The notes under the pieces were generated by a model. The model did not search any database. It was not told the origin of the DNA and saw only the letters and a list, made by a program, of their open reading frames with translations. The translations under genes were made by a program, and so were the position numbers. From the NCBI RefSeq assembly GCF_042186555.1, contig NC_133330.1:169729266-169793265 (forward strand): a stretch of 64,000 bases of DNA, written 5' to 3'. Source of the DNA: Aquarana catesbeiana. Lineage: Eukaryota; Chordata; Amphibia; Anura; Ranidae. Positions 44,727 through 56,316 of this stretch are shown one piece after another (the stretch's first letter is position 1; each line of letters opens with the position of its first letter).

Positions 44727-44842
44727 TTGGGTGTTATTTACTAAAGGAAAATACACTTTGCACTACAAGTGCACTTGAGACTGCACTGAAACTGCACTTG
44801 TAGTGCAAAGTGGATTTGCCTTTAGTAAATAACCCCCAATGT
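44727..44842. repeat. Short palindromic element in Harbinger copy 2
   Basis: Arms GTTATTTACTAAAGG.AAAT and ATTTGCCTTTAGTAAATAAC with inner CACTACAAGTGCA words. Counterpart of 22,745-22,855 in copy 1. Here it sits about 170 bp beyond the transposase stop, giving the ancestral position. Confidence 0.7.
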
Positions 44843-45186
44843 CACTGAAAACAACAACTTTATACTCCAAAAAATGCTTTTGAGCATTGAAAGAAGACGC
44901 CACACATTGCTGATTATCAATCTTTTTAATCCAAGCACAATCACATGTGCGTTTCTAAAAGGGTTTTTTAACAAACCAACATGTTTGTTGTATAACAATT
45001 TTTTAGGTCACATTAATAATAAGTAGAAATTGCCTTTTAAAGTAAAACAGGCATGTTTGAAACAATAAAAAAATACACAACTCTGGAACTTACAAAGTTC
45101 AACTTTTATAGAAAGTGAAGGCAATATCAGACATGAATATTTTATAAACTGTGTTTGATATTGCGTTCAGCAGATGGGGTGATATC

Positions 45187-45416
45187 ACCCCTGGAAAAGC
45201 CAAATTTTGAAGATGCACACAAATTGCCGAATGTCAACATGTGCTAGCTGCCATCATGGGGGATCAATGGACGTGTTTTGTGGGTACAACCCCTTCCTCT
45301 CAGCTTCTTTATTATTGAGGAAGGGGTTGCACCCACAAAACGCGTACATTGTTCTCCCGTGATAGCACATGTTGACACAGTGTGTGCATCTTCAAAATTT
45401 GGCTTTTCTATAATAT
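45187..45416. repeat. Palindromic insertion inside Harbinger copy 2
   Basis: Outer arms AAAGCCAAATTTTGAAGATG and CATCTTCAAAATTTGGCTTT, inner arms around CAACCCCTTCCTC/GAGGAAGGGGTTG. Same position relative to the Myb gene as 21,850-22,075 in copy 1. The right inner arm (TTGAGGAAG..ACAAAACGCGT) faintly resembles the hammerhead-like motif in the Penelope element. Confidence 0.7.
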
Positions 45417-46413
45417 GTCAAAAATGAGTCATAAAAACAACAATAAACGTGGAATAAGTTAGGGATTTCTGGGTGTTTTATATTCTCCCTAACACATCAA
45501 TGATGTTCTTCATTTTGTTTTGAACATCATTGATGTTTTGCTTAATGTTTTCTAAATCCCTATTACACCCCATTATCTCCCCGATGAGGATCTGGGCACT
45601 TTCACTTGTGAAATTACATTTCTCTTCCACAACATCACGATCATCTAAAACAAAAACAAAAAAACACACCATGTATTATAAATATGCAGGCATCCATCTC
45701 TTACCTGAAGCTGTGGTCGCAGACACTCACCTGTTGTGGTGACAATTTCTATAACGTCTCCCTCCTCCTCCACTGGTTGTGTTTGGGGGATTTCCCCTTC
45801 TTCCTGAGGTGGAGGGTCTGTGGTCTCCTCTGATGAGCGGTGTTCTCCGAGTCTTTTCTCTCCTATGTGAAAAAAAATAGGTATACTTAGCACACAGATA
45901 TTTGATGGCAGAAATAGGAATATGAAACATTGCTTGGAAGTGGGGTACAATTGTCTGTTTTGGCAGAGTTCCAAGATGAAGACATTTTTGTGTCCTTTGT
46001 CAACCTTGAATACTTACCTGTTTTGTACAAGCTTTACAGATGGAGACACCCCTATAGTATACAGTGGAGCACCTGTGTGGGGCCCCCTAATAAAAAGGGT
46101 GTTCTTGTGTCCCACACTAGTGCTCTTGTGTCCAGATGTGAAAACAGCTGCTGAGTGTCCTCTCCTTACACAAAATCTAGTTTGCATTTCATTCTAGTTA
46201 CAAACCCATCTAGACAACAAACTTATTTTAAGAGAAGTAGGGCATAAAAAATGTATTGAAGGCGGAGCGCATGTGCGGCAGCTTAGCAGATGGAAGCCTG
46301 ATGCCTGAGCTCCGCACCACTCCGGCCGCTTAACACACACAGCGCCGCACACAGCTCCGATCCCTGGCCCCAAACAGCCACCGAGGGCAGGGGAAACGAT
46401 AAAGATCCTCTGG

Positions 46414-47560
46414 ATGGCGGGTGGTTCGGCAAGGAGAGACCTGTCCCGAGTTTTGGACACCGGACCGGGACTCGCGGCCTCAGCCAAGATGGCACCGAAC
46501 GCTGCAACACACGGAGGCACACAGGAGATGGAGGACTCTATAGCTGATCAGGATGTCTGCTCAGCAGGGCCAGCAGGCCCCACAGTGAGTACTTTCTCCC
46601 TGGGATGCTTGTCTCCCACCTCCACAGAATCTCTAATCTGCAGGACCCTAGAGGATATGCCTCTCTCCCCCATGGGAGACCCCACAGCCAGCCCTGGAGG
46701 TGGAGAGGCCTACCTACGAGACATCCCCTCCTCCCCTCAGGACTTTTCCTCCATGATATCCACATTTGCCACTATGTTATCCAGAGGTCTTTTACAGACT
46801 GCCACTCAAATAACCACTGCCATCCAGGCTGACCTACAGCAGTTAGGGACTAGAATTGAAATAATTTAAAACAAATCGGACCAAACAATTACCAGAGTGA
46901 ACCAGAACACTGCCCATATCCAAGACTTGCAGGAACAGCTCAAAACTGCCCTTTCTAAAATCGACAATCTCGAAAATCGTTTGAGGAGATATAATTTCCG
47001 CCTCAGAGGGGTACCAGAATCGTTCAAGGACACTGATCACATCGTTAAAACGTTTATTAAGGAACTAATCCCCGACATCCCAGCTCACCGCCTAGAGATG
47101 GACCGCGCTCACAGAGCACTACAGCCACCCCGCCAAGATGGCCTACCTCGCGACATTATTGTCAAGCCGCACTTCTACAAAGTTAAGGAGGAAGTGATGC
47201 AGCGGTCACGCACATAAGGACCACTAATGTTCCAAGGCCACCCCATACAAGTCTTTGCTGATCTGTCCCCCTTCACAATACAAAAAAGGAAAGCTCTGAA
47301 ACCACTCTTACAGGTGCTAACTCAGAAATCGATTGTCTACAGATGGTCTTTCCCTTTTCGACTATCCTTTTCCTTCAACAACAAACCCTACGGTTTCTCT
47401 TCACACATGGAAGGGGAAAAGCTCCTCCTTTGACTGGGCCTCATCTCCCAAGATTCGGACTCAACAACGACTGGCAAGGCTCCCAACTCATCATCAAAGA
47501 GGCCTCCACCCTCCAGCCCCATTGCCCAAGCATGGCAGAAGCATATGTCTAAAAAATCCA
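46414..47560 (+). pseudogene. LINE ORF1 (L1-type RNA-binding protein)
   Basis: ATG 46,414. The same frame is interrupted by TAA at 46,867 and 47,215. A coiled coil (NTAHIQDLQEQLKTALSKI) leads into the L1 ORF1 RRM-like core NLENRLRRYNFRLRGVPES and the C-terminal domain with DRAHRALQPPRQDGLPRDII and FQGHPIQVFADLSPFTIQKR. The tail after 47,433 appears in another frame (SSPIAQAWQKHMSKKS). L1 ORF1 proteins form trimers that bind the LINE RNA. The stops show this copy is inactive. Confidence 0.85.
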
Positions 47561-47821
47561 CGGAATCCAGGCCTCCCTAACCATAGCAGAAGTCCCGGGT
47601 ATCATGTAGACCCGCCCTTATCCTCGTCGGTCCTAATGTATCCTCAACTGAACATTTGTTCAATTTTCCCTGCTGGCAACGCCAGGCTTGGTACTCCTTA
47701 CCTCAGCCCTTCGGTTGGGAAATGCCAAATGATTCCATACCTAATTTACCCCCCCCCTTTTTTTTTTGACTTTTGTCTCTCTTCGTTCCAGTAGTTCTAA
47801 GTCCGAAGACTTGCTGTATAA

Positions 47822-47889
<68 letters not shown>

Positions 47890-48674
47890 TTCTTTTTCTT
47901 TATTTCTTTCCTCTGGTTCTTATAACTAAGACTTCAGTAGTTCGAAAAATTTTTGTTTTACTGTTGCACTACATTTGGTCATATGTTCTGACCATGGTTT
48001 GATTAATACTAAGATGCCCCTATACTTAACTAGTTAATTTTAAAGTCTAGGAACATACCTTAAGGGAGTCGCTGCTCCCTCCAGACTTTGTAATTACTCT
48101 GCTTTACTGACTTCCATGGATGGGTGTCGCTTCCCTCTGACCTCGGAGCCGCCTCATTCTGGGCCCCTACCAAGGGGGCCTTGGCCGACTCGGTGGTGCG
48201 GGGAGGCCGCTCCCACCGGGAACTCTGCACATTTACCGGGGCTTGGCCTTCACATACTGTTACGTTTAGGTTGCTGGTGTCGGCTGGAGCGGCTGTCTTG
48301 CTGCTTCTCCTGTCTCTGCTTGGAAAAGGTGGGTATTCCCCCTCTTTCCACTTAGAGACTACTGACTCCTCTGAATTTCGGAGGTGTCTCCTTCAATATT
48401 GTCTTGGGAAAGGGAAGGATGGTGGGAGGATTTGGATCTCTCACACCATTAGGGATGGGGAAAATTGTGTTCCTCTTGGTTTTACTTCTTAACATGGTAC
48501 TTCTCTCACACTTCCTCCTAGATTTTCTACCTATACCCTCTACAGTCTCCACTTCTTCTCCTCCTCTCCTTCGAAGGTCACCTAGATTTCTACGTCCATT
48601 CGAATCAGGGATCCCTCACGGCTCTGCACAAGGTAAGTCCCACTCATCTCAGGCAGACACCCCCCTTCTGATCT
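47561..48674. other. LINE spacer between ORF1 and ORF2
   Basis: No convincing frame. It contains an AT microsatellite (47,825-47,880) and a T-rich run. The spacer of over 1 kb is longer than in many L1 elements; 48,116-48,660 may be a regulatory or uncharacterised part of the LINE. Confidence 0.4.
47825..47880. repeat. (AT)n microsatellite in LINE spacer
   Basis: About 28 TA dinucleotides followed by a T-rich run. Confidence 0.9.
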
Positions 48675-48875
48675 ATGTCCGTAAATAATGTACCTCCACC
48701 GCAACTCCATATAGTTTCACATAATGTGCAGGGCCTTAACTCCCCTGTTAAACGGAGGAAATTGTTCAAACTCTATCAATCTCAAAAGTTTGAGGTTCTC
48801 CTGCTTCTGGAGACCCATTTCCTCAAGTCCTACAATCCATCATTTCTCCATCAACACTTCCCCCAATTCTATCTC

Positions 48876-48892
48876 TGCAACGCAGAGAATAA
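48876..48892 (+). repeat. Target site duplication of Penelope element, left copy
   Basis: TGCAACGCAGAGAATAA, identical over 17 bp to 56,300-56,316. It belongs to the LINE endonuclease region. Confidence 0.9.
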
Positions 48893-48959
48893 CTAAAAAT
48901 TGTAGGGGTGGAGGTGTGGAGGCAGTTGCTGCCACTTGCCTAACCACGCATGCACACCT

Positions 48960-49985
48960 ATGAGGGCGGGAAGGGGGGGGAGCCAAGGGGGGAGGGAAAA
49001 GAGGGAGGGGGGGAGGGGAAGGTGAGGGAAGGTGGGAAGGAAGAGGATGGTGGAAGAGGAAGGGAAATAAGGGGGGGGAAAGGTGAAGGAATATCCCAAA
49101 CCAACCTGGACATCGGGTAGTGAAGACGTACAACATTAAAATAATTGTGTAAGCTAGTGGGCACTCAATGACACGTTGGCTAGTGAATGATACTGCATGG
49201 GCTGCCTAGCTCAAATATCAAGTATAGTATTGGTAGGTAATTGAGATTGGTCCCAAGAAATAAAATTGGACAATCAAATTTGGGGATGCAGAGAAGCAAA
49301 CCCATGTACCATAAATGGGACTCCCAGGTAACCACCAGATCTGTAATATAGAAAAGGGTATGATGTAAAACCTCTGAAGGTCAGCGGACAGCAGAGGTGA
49401 GTGGAGCAGAAGAATAGAAGAAAGGAATTTGGAACAGGGAGCAGAAAATAAAAGAAAAGGAATAGACCCCAAATGCTGACCAGCGCTAAATAGATTCGCA
49501 GTATATGAATTTCTGGGGGTAAAGGAAACACCAGAATGTCACCAATCCTAGCATACATGTGGATCATTAACCTGGATGAAACGCCCAAAAGAGGATACCT
49601 GGACATGAAATAATAAATGGAGTGAAAATGGGGGCAGGGGAAAAAAGGGGGGGGGGAAAGAAGGGTGGGGGAGGAAAGATAGGGGAGGGGAGAGAGGGAA
49701 GGGGGGAGGGAGGGGGAGGGGGAAAGGGTGGAGGAAAACAAGGGAACAAGGGGGGTAAAAGGGGGGAGGAAGGGGAGGAAGGGGAGAAGGAAAGAGGGGA
49801 AGGAAGGAGGGGGAGAGGGGGGGAGGGAGAGAAGGGAGGGAAAAAGGGGGAGGAAAAAAAGGGGGGAGGAGAGGGGGGAAGGGGATGGGATGAGGGAAAT
49901 GCAGGAAGGGAGAAGGGAGGAGGGGGAAGAGAAGGGAGGGGGGGAGGGGGAAAAGGGGAGGGGAGAGGAACCAGGGAAGGGGGGG
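48960..49985 (-). repeat. 3' terminal-repeat copy of Penelope element, internally deleted
   Basis: On the plus strand two purine-only tracts (48,960-49,080 and 49,620-49,985) flank a unique part (49,100-49,600). That part is the reverse complement of 54,030-54,160 joined to 54,780-55,150: the roughly 600 bp at 54,170-54,770 are missing here, as is the region with the hammerhead-like motif. Long Pro/Ser- or Gly/Glu-rich frames across the tracts are composition artefacts. Confidence 0.75.
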
Positions 49986-50062
49986 TAGACTACGAGATCA
50001 TAAAAAAGATTTGTAGGATATCGTTTCGTTGAGGCCGGGGGGACAGGTGGCATTCAGCCGTT

Positions 50063-53000
50063 CTATCCATAAGGTTTCCCTCTGAAAGACTGTACGATCC
50101 CAATCACCTCCCCTAGGATTGGTTGCACCACCTCAAGGACTACGAATTGTATGACAGAATTGTCAAACCTATGGTAAAGTCCAATGTGTCTACCAACTGT
50201 CGTTAATTTACCATTCTCGGAGTAGTAGAGGTGGTCACCAATCCTCTGTCTTAGTTCTCGAATGGTCTTTCCAACGTAAAAAGCTCTACAAACGCATAAC
50301 ATCAAATAAACCACACCTCTGGTACCGCAATCCGCAAAAGTTCGTGGGGTGAAAACTTCTCTGTTTGGTAAAATGAATCGCTTCCCCTCACGAACCCAGG
50401 GACAGCGGGGGCAATCACCACATCTAAATGTACCCTTAGGTCAGATCCTAGGAGATTTTTCAGAAGTGTAATGACTGGAAGTAAGTTGGTCCCACAGAGA
50501 AACTGCCCTGCGGAACATCACTTCAGGAGTGGAACGAACATATTTACCTAGGATATGATGTTCGGTCAAGTGATGCCAATTATTAGATAGGATATTTCGG
50601 AGTATGTTATGATGTGCTGAATATGTGGTGATGAACCTCACGGGGTCGTTGGAAGAGGGAGGTTTTTTTCAATTAAATAATAAAGAGTTGCGGGATTGTG
50701 ACAAGGCTCTATTGAATGCCTTTCTAAGGTTAGTGGAAGAGTATCTTCGCAGTAGAAGACGTTCACGTAACGCCTTGGCCTGAATTCTGAAATCGCTGTC
50801 CAGTGTACAATTTCTACATAAACGCAGATATTGTGCGTAGGGTATGCTACGCACTAAAGAACTGGGATGGGCGCTAGTAGCATACAGTAAGGTGTTACCA
50901 GCCGTAAGTTTACGGTATAAATCCGTGCCAAAGGTGCCGTCTTGTTGTTTAATGATATTAAGATCTAAGAATGAAATCTGATCGGAGTCAATTTTGAAGG
51001 TGAACTTAAGATTAAGATCGTTATTATCCAACTCATGGAGGAAATTCAGAAGTTTCTCTTTAGGTCCCATCTATACTAGGAATAAATCGTCTATGAAACG
51101 ATACCATAGTAAGATGTCATCTAGAAATTCTGTGTCAATCTATCGTCCGAGTGGACCAGCCTCTTCCAACCACCTAGATAGAGATTTGCGTAAGCTGGAG
51201 AGCAAGATGTCCCCATGGCCACTCCTTGTATTTGTAGAAACAATTGGTTGTTAAAGACAAAGTAATTTTTAGTTAAGATAAATTGTAATAATGTAAGCAC
51301 AAAGTGATTGAGAGGACATGTGGTGGTATCCTGCTCAAAGAGAAAGGAACCAGCCGTCCGTACGCCCTGCTCGTGGGGGATACTGGAGTAGAGCGCCTCA
51401 ATATCAACTGCCACGAGCAGGGTGTTCGGAGGGATCTGGATTCCCTCAAGGCACTGCAACAGATCAGTGGTATCCCTAATGTAGGATGGGAGGCTGCGTA
51501 CGTGAGGCATAAAAAATGCGTCAACGAACTTGCTGGTGTTGTCGGTTAAAGAACCTATCCCCGAGACAATGGGCCTTCCTGGCGGGGTATGAACATTTTT
51601 GTGGGTCTTGGGAAGGGCGTAGAAGGTAGGGACATGGGGAAATTTGGGGATCAGGAACTCCAGCATGTCTTTGTCAATGAGGCCTGAGAAAAAGGCCTCA
51701 GTGCAAAGACTCTGGAGTTCCTGTGCAAAGGATGACACATGGGATTGGGTGATAGATTGGTACCAATTATGGTTGTTGAGAATGGCCAAACACATGGATT
51801 GATATTGATTGTGTGTCATGAGGACGATGTTACCGCCCTTATCAGACTGTTTAATGACAACATTGGGGCATCTCCGCAAAGATTTGAGTGCTTCAATTTC
51901 ACTAGGGCTAAGATTAAAGGAGAATTTGGGCCATTGTTGTTTTTTAAGGTCTCTAATAGTAGCTTGAAGGAAGGCCCGGATATCTGGACAAGTGTTCAGA
52001 TCAGGGAATCTATGTGACCGTAAACGAAAAGGATTTCGGTTGTAATTCTTGATTGCATGTGACGGTAGGACCCGAAACCTTGGGAGGGAGAGTATGTTGA
52101 GGGGGGTCCCCAGAGGGAGAACTACCTGAGGGGAACCCGTTGAAGCTTGGACAGCCAGGGAAAGGTCCATGTCCCCGGTATCCCCCTCGTCATACAGGAG
52201 CATGAGATCACAGAGCGCCCAAAACTCCTCCATACTGAAGTGTCTGGTGCGCTCCGTGAGCTCATGCTCCAAGGTATTGTTGGTGCGGTCAGTGTCAAAA
52301 ATGAATCGGTACGTGAGATTGCGTGCAAACAAATAAAGGTCCTTTATAGTCTCAGTGACTTTGAGAGCATCAAGGGGGCAAAAGCCCAGACCCAGTTGTA
52401 ATAGTGAAGTTTCCTCATTAGTCAACGTATAAGGAGTGAGATTTATAATGTTGAAGTTGGTGTCACATGGGAAGTGTTTTGTGAGGGTTAGGTGGGTTTC
52501 AGAACATAAGTGTCTAGATTGCCCTGTTGCTTCTTTATATCTAAAAAAATTAGATCTTTGTTGATCTTTGTATACTTGTTTGTCATGAGGGCTGAACTGA
52601 GAACTTTTGGAATGGTACCATGTAGTGTGGAGTGGCCCACAGCCCCTTCAAGAGGGGTAGTGGTATTATGTGGCAGTATGTGCGGGGGGGGACACGTGTA
52701 GATTTTGGGCCCTTAGGGCCTTTCTTATCCTTTTTGGAAGTAGCTGGTAGAGTACCTCCACCGAAGCGTAGTCTTTTTCGCGAAGAATTATTGGCGGGTG
52801 TAGCAATAGAACGAACATTACTCTGGAGGGAAAGAGTGGAGGATAGAGATGAATCAGATTCGGTGTCCACAGTGGAGTTCCTAGAAGTATTAGTCTGGGG
52901 GGGGCCTCTTCTATCTGGGTTTCTCCCGGACCAACGGTACGCAAGGCCCTCAGTGAAGGCTGTTCTATCTTTACTAAATTTAGTTTGTTTTTTGACAATG

Positions 53001-53472
53001 ATGTCTTTATTCATTATCTCTAAACGTTCTTTAAGCTCTTTCCACTTAGTTTTAAATACTGTGTTGTCAGCTAGATGGAAATAATCAGAGTTGAGACGTT
53101 CTATGTCACTATCGAGAGTAATACGGTAGTCTGATTAAATCAAGGCTGCATTTGGTTAAAATATTTTCCCCCATTTTTTTTTAAATCGACCGATGGGTCT
53201 TTTATGGTGGGGAAGATTTGACTTCTCAGGCCAAGAGGGCAGATGTTTTCAGTGACATACATTTTGAAGCATTCACTGTGCCAATGCAGGTGCGACTTAC
53301 GTTTGAGCAAATTGAACATCTTAGCAAAGAACGTTTTGATGTCATCCTCAATTTTGTGGTCATTTAAACAAGCTGTTTTAAGATTAGTCATAAATCCTAC
53401 CCAATCGGTGCCCAGGACATCCATGGCTACATTCATCTGAGATAAAACAATCCTAGTGTATGGAGGTGACAA
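50063..53472 (-). pseudogene. Penelope-like reverse transcriptase with GIY-YIG endonuclease
   Basis: N-terminal region 53,472-53,140 (MNVAMDVLGTDWVGFMTNLK) and a Ser/Lys-rich linker (about 53,014-52,583) precede the RT body 52,425-51,121: VVIKQSDKGGNIVLM, HVPTFYALPKTHKNVH, PGRPIVSGIGSLTDNTSKF, LLVAVDIEALYSSIPHEQG and QIQGVAMGTSCSPAYANLYL. A frameshift near 51,121 is followed by the catalytic YRFIDDLFLV, one TAG, then KFTFKIDSDQISFLDLNI. Further on, RFITTYSAHHNILRNIL leads to GIY-YIG: GVVYLMLCVCRAFYVGKTI and IGDHLYYSENGKL. Penelope enzymes prime at nicked DNA ends; this copy is broken. Confidence 0.9.
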
Positions 53473-53697
53473 GATTAATCACAAAAAACATAAATCAAAA
53501 ACAATTATAAATAAGAGTAAGAATAGAGGCACTCAAGGGGAAAAGGGGGGCATCAATCGATGTTGCTAACCATCGAAAGGTGCACCAAAAAATAGGTGTG
53601 TTATCCACCCTATGTATAGCATAGAGGGTGAGTATAGCCTCAATTAAATCAGTAATGATACAATTCAGTAATCAGTGCCCTCATCCCGGTTGGAACG

Positions 53698-56299
53698 ACT
53701 AAAAATTGTAGGGGTGGAGGTGTGGAGGCAGTTGCTGCCACATGCCTAACCACACGTGCACACCTATGAGTTGGGAGTTGGGACTATCTCGGCACCCGTT
53801 AGTAACAAGCAATTCTCTCCCTCCCCCCTCCTCTCCCCCTCCTTCCTTCCCCTCTTTCCTTCTCCCCCTCCTCCCCTTGCTCCCCCCTTTTACCCCCCTT
53901 GTTCCCTTGTTTTCCTCCACCCTTTCCCCCCTCCCCCCTCCCCCCTTCCCTCTCTCCCCTCCCTCCCCTCCCCTATCTTTCCTCCCCCACCCTTCCCCCT
54001 CCCTTTTTTCCCCTGCCCCCATTTTCACACCATTTATTATTTCATGTCCAGGTATCCTCTTTTGGGCGTTTCATCCAAGTTAATGATCCACATGTATGCT
54101 AGGATTGGTGACATTCTGGTGTTTCCTTTACCCCCAGAAATTCATATACTACGAATTTATTTAGCATTTTTGTTATGTTTATTTCAATCTATGTTGTACA
54201 TCTTTACTGTACAGAAGACTCACTCCTCTTTTTCTCCCCCCCTTCCCTTTCCCCCTCCCTCTCAGCGGCTTTGGTATGGTGTGATATCCCTTGTCTCCCC
54301 CCCCCCCCGGCGAACATGTGTTTACCCTGGCAGGTCCAATAGCCTGCTTGCACTGCACAGTCTTGGATCGCTCAGATCCTTGTGACGTCAGCGTGTGCTT
54401 GCGCAGTAGCACGATCCCCGCGCATGGGTAAACAGACCCGGTTACGTCAGATGCCGCCAACGGCGGCATGCATCTGACTTCCGGGTTGGGGAGCTCTTCT
54501 AGTGGCCCCATTCCGGACCGCTTGTTGAGCCTTAATGGACGCTTCTGCTGGGCTGCCTTATGTGATCTTTCTCCCTCTCAAGGTCAGTTGCCCAATGGCT
54601 GTGGACTCCTTCACCCTTTGTCATCTCTACACCTTGCTCTATCCTTTTACTCTGCATGTTATCTTGGGCTGGTTACTCTACTGGGATGAGCCTTATCATC
54701 CCGCACACTCTCTCCTTTTCCTTCTAATTGTAATTGATCTCCTTCTTTCTTTTGCTGTTTCTCTTTCTGGTGTTCACTGATTCTGGTCAGCATTTGGGGT
54801 CTATTCCTTTTCTTTTATTTTCGCTCCCTGTTCCAAATTCCTTCCTTCTATTCTTCTGCTCCACTCACCTCTGCTGTCCGCTGACCTTCAGAGGTTTTAC
54901 ATCATACCCTTTTCTATACTACAGATCTGGTGGTTACCTGGGAGTCCCATTTATGGTACATGGGTTTGCTTCTCTGCATCCCCAAATTTGATTGTCCAAT
55001 TTTATTTCTTGGGACCAATCTCAATTACCTACCAATACTATACTTGATATTTGAGCTAGGCAGCCCATGCAGTATCATTGACTAGCCAACATGTTGGTGA
55101 GTGCCCACTGGCTTACACAATTATTTTAATGTTGTACGTCTTCACTACCCAATGTCCAGGTTGGTTTGGGATATTCCTTTACCTTCCCCCCCTTATTTCT
55201 CTTCCTCTTCCACCCTCCCCTTCCTTCCCACCTTCCCTCACCTTCCCCTCCCCCCCTCTTTTCCCTTCCCCCTTGGCTCCCCCTCTCCCCCCTTCCCGCC
55301 CCACCTTCCTTCTTCCCTACCCGTTTTTTCCCTCTTACTTCCCTTGGCCTGCCTTCCCTTCCCCTTCCTCCCCCCCTTTCCCTCCTTCCCCCCCTTTCCC
55401 TCCTTCCTACCCCTCTTCCCTTCCCTCTTTCCCCTTCCCCACCTCCCTGTCCTTTACCTCTTCCCCTCTCCCCCCCTTTCCCCTCCTTTCCCCTCCCTTC
55501 CCTTCCCTCGTTTCCCCTCCTGCCTCCCCTCCTACATCAATCCCCCTCCGTTCCGTTCCTCTGTCACCTTCCCTCCTTCTTCCCTTCCCTTCCTTTTTCC
55601 CCATCACATCACCTTCCCTGCCTTGACATCCAGTCATTCCACCTGGGTGAGCACTTCCCCAACTTTTTTACTTTATAAGTTGTAATTCCCTTACATGTAC
55701 TATTTATTTAACCAGAAATTGTCCATAATCCCCCGTGTCCGCCGTGAGGGGATTTGTGTGGGGTCCTACTATCCCTTTCAATCCGTTCGAGTTGGTGAGC
55801 CAGTCTTCTATTTTGTTACTAACTTTGTATGGTGTTTATTACTTCTGTTTGCTGTTTTTGTTCATTTTTGTCTAAATTAAAGTTTATTGTTTTAGACCTA
55901 TCCCTCCTGAAGAAGCGGTCTTAACCGCGAAACCGGTTGAGGAACCATCTTAGATACCCCTCTCCACAAGAAATCTTACGGTTATACCTGTTTATGCTTG
56001 TGCTAAGTGTGGTGTATTAATTTGTTTTAGCATTCTATATATGTACTATTTTGCAAATGTGTTTTGTAATTATTAAAGTTTATATGTTTTTTATATAATC
56101 TCCCTGAATTGCATGTTACTAATGGGTGCCAAGATAGTCCCAACTCCCAACTCATAGGTGTGCACGTGTGGTTGGGCAAGTGGCAGCAACTGCCTCCACA
56201 CCTCCACCCCTACAATTTTTAGTCGTTCCAACCGGGATGATGGCACTGATTACTGAATTGTATCATTACTGATTTAATTGAGGCTATACTCACCCTCTA
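53698..56299 (+). repeat. Inverted 5' terminal-repeat copy of Penelope element
   Basis: Plus-strand pyrimidine-rich tract 53,817-54,020, unique part with a CpG-rich segment (54,300-54,540, TGACGTCAGCGTG), the region shared with the left copy (54,780-55,150), a second pyrimidine tract (55,180-55,615), a hammerhead-like motif at 55,902-55,942 and the terminal segment 56,145-56,299, which is the reverse complement of 53,620-53,775. Frames through the tracts are low complexity, not genes. Confidence 0.75.
55902..55942 (+). ncRNA. Hammerhead-ribozyme-like motif in Penelope terminal repeat
   Basis: Core order fits a type I hammerhead: stem I strand CCTC (55,903-55,906), CTGAAGA (55,907-55,913), one extra A, stem II GCGG-TCTTAA-CCGC (55,915-55,928), GAAA (55,929-55,932), a minimal stem III ACCGGT, cleavage triplet GTT, then GAGG (55,939-55,942) closing stem I. 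Hammerheads are known in Penelope terminal repeats. Deviations: the extra A before stem II and a stem III too small for a monomer, suggesting action as a dimer or loss of activity. It lies in the sense strand of its own repeat. Confidence 0.6.
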
Positions 56300-56316
56300 T
56301 GCAACGCAGAGAATAA
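56300..56316 (+). repeat. Target site duplication of Penelope element, right copy
   Basis: TGCAACGCAGAGAATAA, 17 bp, identical to 48,876-48,892; the LINE endonuclease frame resumes here. Confidence 0.9.

Larger units (their letters stand above)
48893..56299 (-). mobile_element. Penelope-like element with inverted extra terminal repeat
   Basis: About 7.4 kb between 17-bp duplications. The minus strand from about 53,700 down to 48,893 is a coding unit (RT plus GIY-YIG endonuclease) with a pyrimidine-rich 3' region. The plus strand from about 53,700 to 56,299 is an additional terminal-repeat copy in inverted orientation, more complete than the left one. Both ends carry CTAAAAATTGTAGGGGTGG in inverted orientation; a third, internal copy lies at 53,698. 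Inverted or tandem terminal repeats are typical of Penelope elements. Confidence 0.9.

Noticed and set aside
49274..50053. 259-codon Pro/Ser-rich minus-strand frame
   Set aside because: It crosses the homopyrimidine tract of the Penelope terminal repeat; composition alone keeps it open. Frames at 55,078-55,685 are the same artefact.
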